Below are positions 7,812 to 15,243 of a stretch of 32,581 nucleotides of DNA, piece after piece (the stretch's first letter is position 1; each line of letters begins with the position of its first letter). Under the pieces are notes generated by a model, which was given only the letters and a program-made list of their open reading frames with translations, did no database searches and was not told the DNA's origin. The stretch lies in assembly GCA_023416745.1 (NCBI GenBank), contig JAEZHF010000028.1:1-32581 (forward strand), in the 5' to 3' direction. Made by a program: the position numbers and the translations under genes. This DNA is from Bacillota bacterium. GTDB lineage: Bacteria > Bacillota > Clostridia > Christensenellales > SZUA-584.

Positions 7812-8224
7812 AAAAAATAAGCATTATCTACGCCACCAAAACAAAACACTCGAAAAAACTTGCTGAAGCTGCAGCCGCCGCACTAGGCGTCACGGCGCAG
7901 AGCGTGCTGAGTAAGCCGTCACTGGCTGAAACGGAGCTGCTCTTCATCGCGGGCGGTCTTTACGGCGGCGAAAGCCTGCCTGATCTGCTGGAGTACGTAT
8001 CGGGTCTCTCCGCACAGCAGGTGAAAAGCGCAGCGCTCATCACCTCCTGTGCATCCGGCAAGCAAGGCCAGAAGAGTGTCCGCAGCCGCCTTGAAAGCAA
8101 CGGTATCCCCGTCGTTGACGAGTATGTTTGCTACGGGAGCTTTCTGTTGGTGCGCGCCGGCCATCCCAACAAGTCGGAGCTGCAAAGCGCAGCGGAATTC
8201 GCCGTGAAGCTGGCCGCTCAATGA
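7808..8224 (+). CDS. Flavodoxin-domain protein
   Basis: The 138-residue protein begins with a flavodoxin-type FMN phosphate loop (IIYATKTKHSKKLAEA). The conserved glycine-rich segment GGLYGGESLPDLLEYV and a later LITSCASGKQGQ strand-loop follow. It is shorter than classical long-chain flavodoxins and resembles protoporphyrinogen-oxidase-like or flavodoxin-4 proteins. It should carry FMN and move electrons in the cytoplasm. It overlaps both neighbours by four bases (ATGA at each end), which ties it tightly to the TetR gene and the membrane FMN-binding protein. Confidence 0.85.
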   Translation: MKKISIIYATKTKHSKKLAEAAAAALGVTAQSVLSKPSLAETELLFIAGGLYGGESLPDLLEYVSGLSAQQVKSAALITSCASGKQGQKSVRSRLESNGIPVVDEYVCYGSFLLVRAGHPNKSELQSAAEFAVKLAAQ

Positions 8225-8622
8225 AAAAAGCACTCATTATCACCGGTATTATCGTCGGCATCATACTGCTCATCGGTATTGTGGGCTTTGGGTTGATATC
8301 CGCTTCGGCGAAAAATGCACTGGCCGCTCTGGAATATGAGGATGTCGACATGTCCCGCGCGGCTGACGGCACCTACGAGGGCGCGGCAGACGCCGGCGTT
8401 GTCAGCGTCAAAGTCTCCGTCACCGTGGAAGACCACGCCATCAGCCATATTGATATTCTCGAACACAATAGCGGCAAAGGCGCTCCAGCGGAGGTCATCA
8501 CACAGGACATGACAGCGGCCAACACTTACGATGTGGACGCCGTCAGTGGCGCAACGCTGTCCAGCGAGGCCATCAAAAGCGCGGTCAGCAAGGCTCTCAG
8601 AGCCGGCTGCACGGAAAGGTAG
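8221..8622 (+). CDS. Membrane-anchored FMN-binding domain protein with flavinylation motif
   Basis: This 133-residue protein has an N-terminal membrane helix (about residues 4-26) and an extracytoplasmic FMN_bind domain (PF04205). The motif D-A-V-S-G-A-T ends at Thr112 and matches the signature at which ApbE covalently attaches FMN in RnfG/NqrC-like proteins. This predicts an outward-facing flavin on the membrane, able to pass electrons across or along the envelope. No ApbE gene is present in the window, so the flavin transferase must be elsewhere. The ATG at 8221 overlaps the flavodoxin stop. A longer in-frame extension upstream is only overlap with the flavodoxin gene. Confidence 0.88.
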   Translation: MKKALIITGIIVGIILLIGIVGFGLISASAKNALAALEYEDVDMSRAADGTYEGAADAGVVSVKVSVTVEDHAISHIDILEHNSGKGAPAEVITQDMTAANTYDVDAVSGATLSSEAIKSAVSKALRAGCTER

Positions 8623-8636
8623 AATCAGGTGGGGTT

Positions 8637-9176
8637 ATGATCACAATCCTCGCAGATGAAGGAAACGGCCAAATCGGATATGAGCTTTATCAGGCGCTTG
8701 TAACGCAGGGCGCCGAGGCGGACTATGTCTCCCTGGAAAACGCCGATGTCAAGCCCTGCGTCAACTGCGGCGGCTGTTCAAACAAAACCTACGGTCGCTG
8801 CGTCGTGCGGGACGACGGCGATTGGATATACCCCAAGGTAGTGCGTTCGGACGTGCTCATCCTGGTCACGCCCGTCGTTTTCGGCAGCTATTCGTTCAAA
8901 CTGAAGCGCGTACTCGATAAGTTCGGGCTTTTAATGGACCGCCGTTACTATGTTGTCAACGGCGAACTCGCCAAAGGCGGCATGCAGGGCCGTACGTTCA
9001 AGTGCTTTGCCGTCGGTGTCAGCGAACGGGATGACGCTGCAGAGACCGATGGGTTCAAACAGCTGTTCCGCGAGCTGCTCACCATCACGCAGGGCGCGGG
9101 TATAGCATATGTCACCGGGACTGCTCTGTATCCGGAAATGAAAAATGATATTCTCACGGAGGTTCTTCACGCATGA
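8637..9176 (+). CDS. Iron-sulfur flavoprotein-like NAD(P)H oxidoreductase
   Basis: The 179-residue protein of the flavodoxin-like/NADPH-FMN-reductase superfamily has a compact cysteine motif: C41, C44, C47 and C55 (C-x2-C-x2-C-x7-C). Iron-sulfur flavoproteins (Isf) use this kind of motif for a 4Fe-4S cluster next to FMN. The segment LVTPVVFGSYSFKLKRVLDKF is typical of the family's FMN-binding loop. GGGG lies just before the ATG at 8637. It starts 14 bases after the FMN_bind gene and overlaps the next gene as ATGA. It probably passes electrons between soluble carriers and its flavoprotein partners. Confidence 0.87.
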   Translation: MITILADEGNGQIGYELYQALVTQGAEADYVSLENADVKPCVNCGGCSNKTYGRCVVRDDGDWIYPKVVRSDVLILVTPVVFGSYSFKLKRVLDKFGLLMDRRYYVVNGELAKGGMQGRTFKCFAVGVSERDDAAETDGFKQLFRELLTITQGAGIAYVTGTALYPEMKNDILTEVLHA

Positions 9177-9820
9177 AACGCTTCGCTCTCGTCAACTTGA
9201 GCCCCCGCAAAGAAGGCACCAGCATGACGCTGCTGAATGCCTGCAAGAATCACCTCGAATCCTGCGGACACGCCGTCACGCTGACGCATCTGTATCCCAG
9301 CCTCAACAACCCTGCCGCGCTTTTCGACGCTGTGGCTGAAGCGGATACGCTGGTGCTGTGCGGTCCGTGCTATATCAACACCTTTCCTGCTGACACCACA
9401 TGGCTGCTCCTGCAGCTGGCCGCACGCCCGGAGCTGCTGCACGGGCAGGCTGTCTACGGCATCATACAGGGCGGAATGCCCACCGCGCACACCCATGCCT
9501 CCGGTCTTTCCATGCTGCGGATATTCGCGTCTCAGTGCGGCCTTGCCTATAAAGGCGGGTTTGTGATGGGCATGGGCGCGATGCTGAACGGCCAGCCGCT
9601 GACCAAGCTGCTCAATGCCAAAGCCGTCATGCGCCAGCTCGACGTGTTTTTCGGCCATATGGAAAAAGGCGAAGCATCGCCGCCAGCGGTATACGAGGCT
9701 GCGCAGCTCAAATGGTCGCCCTTCAAGTACCGCATGATGTCCAAAATGATCAACAGGATGATGGTCAAGGACTTCGGCTCGCGCGGTATCGATATCACAC
9801 AGCCCAGCGCATACCTGTAA
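9173..9820 (+). CDS. NAD(P)H-dependent oxidoreductase, flavodoxin-like fold
   Basis: The 215-residue protein has the flavodoxin-like N-terminus ALVNLSPRKEGTSMTLLNAC and the conserved LVLCGPCYINTFPADT segment that shapes the FMN site. It lacks the cysteine cluster of the preceding gene. A basic, methionine-rich C-terminal region (about 182-200) is unusual and might be a membrane- or partner-contact segment. It is the last gene of the TetR operon, coupled by an ATGA overlap and followed by a terminator. The substrate is unknown. Confidence 0.83.
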   Translation: MKRFALVNLSPRKEGTSMTLLNACKNHLESCGHAVTLTHLYPSLNNPAALFDAVAEADTLVLCGPCYINTFPADTTWLLLQLAARPELLHGQAVYGIIQGGMPTAHTHASGLSMLRIFASQCGLAYKGGFVMGMGAMLNGQPLTKLLNAKAVMRQLDVFFGHMEKGEASPPAVYEAAQLKWSPFKYRMMSKMINRMMVKDFGSRGIDITQPSAYL

Positions 9821-9847
9821 TAAAGGCGCTGTCTGCAGCTGCTTCGG

Positions 9848-9869
9848 GCCGGCACTAATCCGGCTTTTT
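9848..9869 (+). terminator. Rho-independent terminator of the flavoprotein operon
   Basis: GCCGG (9848-9852) and CCGGC (9860-9864) form a stem with a 7-base loop, followed by TTTTT. It overlaps the 3' end of the convergent asparaginase gene. Confidence 0.75.
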
Positions 9870-10892
9870 CGTTCTCCCGTCCACCTTGGAATTCGGCAGC
9901 AGCAGTATATCCTTCTGAACGGGCGTATAAAACAGCTGCATAATTTCTTTTTTGTCCTGCGTCTGCCCCAATATCCACATCAATTTCGTCACCACGGCTT
10001 CCAGCGTCATGTCTCGGGCCTCCAGTATATTCAGCTTCTGCTTCAGTCCAAAGCCCACCTCATAAAGATCAAGGTCCACGCCCTCATGCGGCACCTGCGT
10101 GGACATCACCAGCACTCTCCCCGATGCTGCCCAGTCCTCCATCGCCTCCGCAAACCCGTTTCCGTCGCCGCCGGGTATCCCGCCCACGCCAAACGATTCG
10201 ATCACCAGCGCACGGTAGTCCCGCTTCAAAGATGAGATGATATCCGCCCGCATGCCGGGTATCAGCTTCAGCACAAACACGCCCGGCTCCATCCACCGGG
10301 AGAACTTCGGCGACATTCCCGCTGTCTTTTCACTAATAAAATAGATGATGCGCTTGTTCAGGATACGCGCCACCTCGGGGTAATCGATGCTGGAAAACGA
10401 GTTGTAGCTCTTAGACCGCGTTTTTCTTGCTCTTGTACCCAGTATCACCCGCCCGTCGAACACCAGATGCACACCGCACGCCTCGTCGCTGGCCGCATAG
10501 AGAAAGGCATCGCCAAGGTTGGTGGCCGCATCCGTCTCACGCATACCGATCGGCTTCTGCGCGCCTGTCAGCACCACCGGCTTGGGACTATCCTGCACGA
10601 GGTACGACAGTGCCGCCGCCGTGTAGGCCATCGTGTCCGTCCCATGCGTGATCACGAAGCCGTCGTACGTATCGTAGTGCTGCTGTATGCAGGCCGCCAA
10701 CTCGCACCAGTGAGCATGGTGTATATGCGTGCTGTCCAGATTAAATAACTGAAGCGCCTCTGCCTGGCATATATCCTTTATTTCAGGCACATAATCCAGC
10801 ATCTGTGCCGCGGATATCTGCGGCGCGAGCCCTCCTTGAGTCTGTCTGGACGCTATCGTCCCACCCGTGCCGATCAGCAGTATCTTTCTCAT
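9855..10892 (-). CDS. ansA: L-asparaginase, type I-like
   Basis: The 345-residue enzyme hydrolyses L-asparagine to aspartate and ammonia. The first catalytic motif, TGGTIAS, is at residues 9-15, with Thr12 as the likely nucleophile. The second, THGTDTM, is at 82-88 (Thr85, Asp86). The conserved Lys113 is in GAQKPIG. There is no signal peptide, so it is cytoplasmic, as in the type I enzymes. The start is the ATG at 10892, close behind an AAGGA; an in-frame TTG at 10907 lies upstream of that site and is less likely. A TTTACC-N17-AATTAT promoter (10920-10948, minus strand) precedes it, so it is probably transcribed alone. Confidence 0.92.
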   Translation of the reverse strand: MRKILLIGTGGTIASRQTQGGLAPQISAAQMLDYVPEIKDICQAEALQLFNLDSTHIHHAHWCELAACIQQHYDTYDGFVITHGTDTMAYTAAALSYLVQDSPKPVVLTGAQKPIGMRETDAATNLGDAFLYAASDEACGVHLVFDGRVILGTRARKTRSKSYNSFSSIDYPEVARILNKRIIYFISEKTAGMSPKFSRWMEPGVFVLKLIPGMRADIISSLKRDYRALVIESFGVGGIPGGDGNGFAEAMEDWAASGRVLVMSTQVPHEGVDLDLYEVGFGLKQKLNILEARDMTLEAVVTKLMWILGQTQDKKEIMQLFYTPVQKDILLLPNSKVDGRTKKPD

Positions 10893-10973
10893 ACCATTCC
10901 TTTTCAAGCTGTCGATGTAATAATTTTAGTATTCCGAGCTTTGGTAAAATAATAATGGATAATGACGTATACA

Positions 10974-11012
10974 AAAAAGACCGGCTCTCATAAAAAAGCG
11001 CCGGCTTCGTGT
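10974..11012 (-). terminator. Terminator after the small membrane protein
   Basis: Reading the minus strand, an AAGCCGGC arm and a GCCGGTCTT arm pair with one bulged base and are followed by a run of T. It ends the phosphodiester glycosidase/small membrane protein transcript. Confidence 0.6.
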
Positions 11013-11021
11013 GATCTGATC

Positions 11022-11213
11022 TTACGTCCTTCGGTTGAACCGGATCAGGAAGGCAGCCGATACGATGGATGCTACGCAGAATACCACCAGCAGCGTCTTG
11101 AATATGTCGTTGCCCAAAAAGTTCATGCCGGGGTTATATATATCCACCACGAAGAACGTGAGCATCATCAGCGATATGATAATGCAGATGTGCGGTATCA
11201 GCTTTCTAAACAT
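11022..11213 (-). CDS. Small membrane protein (63 aa), unknown function
   Basis: The protein has two hydrophobic segments (about 5-24 and 38-57) separated by a short polar loop, and a basic C-terminus (IRFNRRT). The ATG at 11213 has a strong AAAGGAGG six bases upstream, inside the end of the preceding gene, and overlaps that gene's stop (TGATG). The coupling to the phosphodiester glycosidase gene suggests a role with that membrane protein. I do not recognise a family. Confidence 0.7.
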   Translation of the reverse strand: MFRKLIPHICIIISLMMLTFFVVDIYNPGMNFLGNDIFKTLLVVFCVASIVSAAFLIRFNRRT

Positions 11214-13162
11214 CAGTAGCCTCCTTTGTCATCCGCGATATAGAGTATATCGCTGGTGGCGCGTCCGCCCTCATACGGCTCGTTCACTGTATTACCGAGG
11301 AATACCATCTCAGCGGTTTTTCCACCGTCCATGTTGTATGCGGCCTTGCAGCCCATATCGAAAAGGATCTGGGATAGCTCCGCCATCGTGAATCCATCGG
11401 TGGGCTGGGGTGAGCGTCCGTCCGATACCACAAAGCAGTAGTGCCCCGGCTCATAATAACCCACCGCCGAACGCGGGTTTTTCGCCGCTATGCGGCTGGT
11501 GGTGTTGAACTCCGTCATCGGCTGGCCGTCCTTTAAGAGCATGGGTCCGAAAGTCCACACCTGCCACACGCCTTCCGATTTGATCTTTTCCACGTCAAAC
11601 TCTTCCGGCGAATATGACTGCATCGTTCCGTCATAGTTTAATACCAGCAGGTCCGAATCATGCATCTTGTCGCGCTGCAGCACACCGTTGCGCACCACCA
11701 CGCCCTCGTTCTTGGTACAGAAATCACCGTTGATGCCGATAACGCCGCCCGCATACTCTAAAATATCTTTTGTCCTGTCGATATAACCGAATGTGTTCTC
11801 CCGGCCAAAAGCGGTGCGGAAATACTGATAATCCTTGATGTATATGTCCGCTACGTAGTAGTTGACCTCATTGAACGTTTTCTTCTCGATGGATACGCTG
11901 ATGTTGCCGCTCTTGTACGACGTTTCATCTTGCAGCACCTCTCCGCCCGTGAACACGCCAGGAAAGTTCATGCCCCATGCGGTGCCATCTGGCGTCGGGG
12001 TCGGTTCCGGCTCCTCGGTCGCCACCGTTTCTGCCGGCTGGGTTTCCGTCGACTCGGGCGTGGCCGCAACAGCTTCGGTCTGTGTCGGGCGCGGCAGCTC
12101 CTTCTCATTGCCGCTCATGTCCCGCGGTATGATGATGTAATACATCGAAAACGCCAGCAGCAGCAGCGCCGCCACCACAACGTCGATCACGACCACCCAC
12201 ACGACAGGCAGCTTTCTTCTGCCGCCGTTATCCCCGCCGGTTGGGCCGCCGCCCCTGTTCCCCTTTTCCTTCTCAGCTTTTTTGCGCTTGCCCTTGGCCT
12301 CCACAGCCATATCCCAATCGTCCTCGCCGTCGTTGTCTGCGCCGTCCGATCCGTCTGCTTGTCTGGAATTGCCCTCATTCGCTCCTGCCACTATCCGTAC
12401 ATCCGTGCGCATCGCATCCTGTACAGAATTCTTGGGTATGAAGGCCGCCGCGCTCAGCCCCGCGGGCGATAGCCGCACGGATACTGCCGTATCAACGATC
12501 TCAGCCGGTACCTCTGCTGCTGCCGCAGACGTGGCCGCGCTCAATCCCGCGGACGACCGCACCGGTTTCGCGGCGGAGACGCTGTCCGCCTCTGTTGCTG
12601 TATCCGCGCTCTTTGACGCCGCTGTTTCCGCGTGATGCACCTCTTCAGCTGCCGGTATTGTGGTGCTTTGCGACTTCGCAGCTGCTGCCGCTTTCGCTTT
12701 CGCATCCGCCGTCCGCTTTCGGGACAGCCTGTCCTCCATGCTCACGACATTCGACTGCAAAGCCGGCTGCCTCACAGCCTCACTGCGCGGTACTGAATTT
12801 TCCCGCCCGACCGGCACGGTGCTTATACAAACATCCACAGCCGTAGCTTCTGCCGCTATCTGTTTTTCGGGCACCGGACTCTTGGGCTGATAAGCCGCCT
12901 TCTGCGCACTCTTTTTTGCCATGGCTTTTTCAGCGACGGGCCGCGCCGCAACGCTGATTTTTATACTTTCAGTCTGAATGCCTGCTCTGGCCTCTTTGAC
13001 CGATATTCCTTTGTCAGCGCTTTTTTTCGCGCCGGTCTTATTGCTTGTCCCGGTTAATGGCCTTCTGCCCGGCCTGTCGTCTGTATCGAAGTAGTTTTTA
13101 ACTTTCATGAATAGCAGCCGTCCCGTCAAAGTGATTGGTTTTTGTGCCGCTGTCACCGGCAT
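11213..13162 (-). CDS. Membrane-anchored phosphodiester glycosidase (NAGPA domain), long N-terminus
   Basis: The 649-residue protein has three parts. The first 315 residues are a low-complexity Ala/Lys/Ser/Val-rich cytoplasmic region. A membrane helix follows (about 317-340) and then the motif YYIIIPRDM. The outer C-terminal domain (about 420-649) is a NAGPA/DUF2233 phosphodiester glycosidase, with GVIGINGDFC, NPRSAVGYYE and YNMDGGKTAEMVF; the DGG segment belongs to the active-site region of the family. Such enzymes remove phosphodiester-linked sugars or act on surface glycans. A Thr/Pro/Glu-rich stalk (about 355-400) links helix and domain. Neither the ATG at 13162 nor the ATG at 13108 has a good ribosome site, so the start is uncertain. 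It is a paralogue of the next gene. Confidence 0.85.
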   Translation of the reverse strand: MPVTAAQKPITLTGRLLFMKVKNYFDTDDRPGRRPLTGTSNKTGAKKSADKGISVKEARAGIQTESIKISVAARPVAEKAMAKKSAQKAAYQPKSPVPEKQIAAEATAVDVCISTVPVGRENSVPRSEAVRQPALQSNVVSMEDRLSRKRTADAKAKAAAAAKSQSTTIPAAEEVHHAETAASKSADTATEADSVSAAKPVRSSAGLSAATSAAAAEVPAEIVDTAVSVRLSPAGLSAAAFIPKNSVQDAMRTDVRIVAGANEGNSRQADGSDGADNDGEDDWDMAVEAKGKRKKAEKEKGNRGGGPTGGDNGGRRKLPVVWVVVIDVVVAALLLLAFSMYYIIIPRDMSGNEKELPRPTQTEAVAATPESTETQPAETVATEEPEPTPTPDGTAWGMNFPGVFTGGEVLQDETSYKSGNISVSIEKKTFNEVNYYVADIYIKDYQYFRTAFGRENTFGYIDRTKDILEYAGGVIGINGDFCTKNEGVVVRNGVLQRDKMHDSDLLVLNYDGTMQSYSPEEFDVEKIKSEGVWQVWTFGPMLLKDGQPMTEFNTTSRIAAKNPRSAVGYYEPGHYCFVVSDGRSPQPTDGFTMAELSQILFDMGCKAAYNMDGGKTAEMVFLGNTVNEPYEGGRATSDILYIADDKGGY

Positions 13163-13287
13163 TTCAAAAAACGCTCGTCCTTATATAATGCTAAATTTCC
13201 TCTGACTTGTAAAGCCCTATTATTAAGTTTAACAATATACTTTAATAATGATTGAAACTGACCGTGATGTTGGGGCAAGCATCCCTG

Positions 13288-14346
13288 TCAGTGATCGGAA
13301 ATATACACGATATCGCTGGTTCCCCGTCCGCCTTTATACGGCTGATTGACAAGCTCTCCCATGAAAGACATCTCGGAAGACTGTCCTCCGTCCAGGTTGA
13401 ACGCCGCCTTGCAGCCCATATCATAGAACATCTGCGACATCTCCATGAGCGTAAGCCCGTCCGAATATCCCGGCTGCCGCCCGTCCGCCACCACAAAGCA
13501 GTAGTGCCCCGGCTCATAATATCCGATGGCTGTGCGCGGGTTTTTGGGATTTAGCGTGCTGTTGAACGTCTCCATCGGCTGACCGTTATCCAGCAGCATC
13601 GGCCCAAAGGTCCAGACCTGCCATACTTTTTGATCCGTCAGGCTGTCCATATCAAATTCCTCTGCCGTAAATGCCTCCATGCTGCCGTCGTTATACATCA
13701 CCAGCGCGTCTTTGAACACCTCGTCGCGGTACAGCACGCCGTTGCGCACCACCGGCCCAGCATTGTTGCCGCTGTAATCCCCGTTGATGGCGATCACCGC
13801 GCTATTCTCCTGTGCGATCACGTCCGTGGCGTCATGAATGCCGCTGCCGAAACGGCCGTGGGCAAACGCCGTCTTGAAATGTTTCAGATCAGCGAGATAT
13901 ATATCCGCCACGTAATACGTCACACCGTCCTTGTGCATTTTTTCAACAGCCACGCTGATATTCGCACTTCTGTAACTGCTTTTCGTCTGTTCCACGGCAC
14001 CGTCCGTAAATTTGCCCGCAAACTTTTCCGTCCAGCTTTGTGATGCGTGTGTGTCCGTCAGCGTGTCCGCACCACTGAACATGCCAACACCCGTATCCGC
14101 ACCGCTGTTTTGCAATCCGGCCAGCGGCTTCGCATCATGCCCCATATCGCGCGGCAGCAGGAAATAGTAAAGAGCGAATATATTCAGCAGCAGCGCCGCG
14201 GTCAGCACGTCCGCCACAATAATCTTCACCAGCGACGCCGCCCTTTTACTTGAACCGTTGTCCGGCCTGCGTCCGCAGCCTGTGGGCAGTCTTCTCACCG
14301 CAGCCGATTGGCCGGCCTGTGAGCTTGTCCTGTCATTGATGTCCAT
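13288..14346 (-). CDS. Membrane-anchored phosphodiester glycosidase (NAGPA domain), short N-terminus
   Basis: This 352-residue paralogue of the previous gene has only about 38 cytoplasmic residues. A membrane helix (39-64) is followed by the same juxtamembrane motif, here YYFLLPRDM, a short stalk and the NAGPA domain (AVIAINGDYSG, NPRTAIGYYE, NLDGGQSSEMSF). The ATG at 14346 has AAGGCGG seven bases upstream. It lies upstream of the long paralogue on the same strand with a 125-base gap. That gap has a possible second promoter (TTTACA-N17-CATTAT) and an AT-rich hairpin. It diverges from the two-component system, which may regulate it. Confidence 0.87.
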   Translation of the reverse strand: MDINDRTSSQAGQSAAVRRLPTGCGRRPDNGSSKRAASLVKIIVADVLTAALLLNIFALYYFLLPRDMGHDAKPLAGLQNSGADTGVGMFSGADTLTDTHASQSWTEKFAGKFTDGAVEQTKSSYRSANISVAVEKMHKDGVTYYVADIYLADLKHFKTAFAHGRFGSGIHDATDVIAQENSAVIAINGDYSGNNAGPVVRNGVLYRDEVFKDALVMYNDGSMEAFTAEEFDMDSLTDQKVWQVWTFGPMLLDNGQPMETFNSTLNPKNPRTAIGYYEPGHYCFVVADGRQPGYSDGLTLMEMSQMFYDMGCKAAFNLDGGQSSEMSFMGELVNQPYKGGRGTSDIVYISDH

Positions 14347-14435
14347 CGTTATCCGCCTTTTTCATGAGACTCACCACCCGTTCACAGTGTTAAGTATCTC
14401 TCATTCAAGTGAGAATCATGAAAGCGCGGGATTAT

Positions 14436-14480
14436 AATTTGGTTAGAAAATCACGCTCTGTGCCATTTTCTAACCAAATT
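14436..14480. repeat. Perfect 16-base inverted repeat between divergent units
   Basis: AATTTGGTTAGAAAAT (14436-14451) and its exact complement (14465-14480) flank a 13-base loop in which CAC and GTG can also pair. There is no T-run on either side, so it is not a standard terminator. It sits between the glycosidase gene and the response regulator gene. On the minus strand a TATAAT (14432-14437) adjoins one arm. Confidence 0.85.
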
Positions 14481-14565
14481 CTTACCTTTAGTATACTGTA
14501 CATTAAGCGGTAAATACTTTAGTATTCAATATAGAAAATACAGCGGCAGACGGCGGTAAACCAAA

Positions 14566-15243
14566 GTGCAGAAATTAATCATCATTGAAGACGAACCCAG
14601 CATCATATCCTTCCTTGAACCGGAGCTAGTGCATGAGGGTTTTTCGGTATCCTCCGCGACGGACGGCAGAATTGGCCTTGAGCTTTTTGAGCAAAACGGC
14701 GCAGATCTGGTGCTGCTGGACATTATGCTTCCCGGTATGAGCGGCTTGTCGGTGCTGCGGCGCATCCGTTCCGTTTCGGACGTCCCCATCATCATATTGT
14801 CAGCGCGCGGCGACACCACCGACAAGGTAATCGGTCTGGACGGCGGCGCGGACGACTACCTCGCCAAACCTTTTGAGATCGAGGAGCTGCTGGCACGCGT
14901 CCGCTGTGCTCTTCGCAAGCAAAAGCGCTTACAGGGCGATGTGCTTTCCTTCCGCGACATTTCACTGAACGTGGCCGCCCGCCATGTTACAGCAGGCGGA
15001 ACCGCCGTCGAGCTGACGGCGCGCGAGTTCGACCTGCTGATGTACCTGATGCAAAACGTCAACCACGCGCTCACACGCGAGCAGATACTAAACGGCGTCT
15101 GGGGCTACGACTTCTATGGAGACACTAAGGTGGTGGATGTCTACATCCGGTACCTGCGCAACAAGCTGGACGAACCCTTCTCAACAAATTACATCACCAC
15201 CGTCCGCGGCGTGGGCTACATGTTAAGGGACGAATCGCTATGA
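14566..15243 (+). CDS. OmpR/PhoB-family response regulator
   Basis: The 225-residue protein has an N-terminal receiver domain, with acidic residues at EDE, the phospho-accepting aspartate in LVLLDIMLPG (about residue 50) and the conserved lysine in AKPFEIEEL (about 100). The C-terminal winged-helix domain contains LTAREFDLLMYLM and VDVYIRYLRNKLD. The start is GTG at 14566 with only a weak GGCGG upstream. Its stop overlaps the kinase start as ATGA, so the pair is coupled. The targets may include the divergent glycosidase genes; this is inference from position. Confidence 0.92.
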   Translation: MQKLIIIEDEPSIISFLEPELVHEGFSVSSATDGRIGLELFEQNGADLVLLDIMLPGMSGLSVLRRIRSVSDVPIIILSARGDTTDKVIGLDGGADDYLAKPFEIEELLARVRCALRKQKRLQGDVLSFRDISLNVAARHVTAGGTAVELTAREFDLLMYLMQNVNHALTREQILNGVWGYDFYGDTKVVDVYIRYLRNKLDEPFSTNYITTVRGVGYMLRDESL

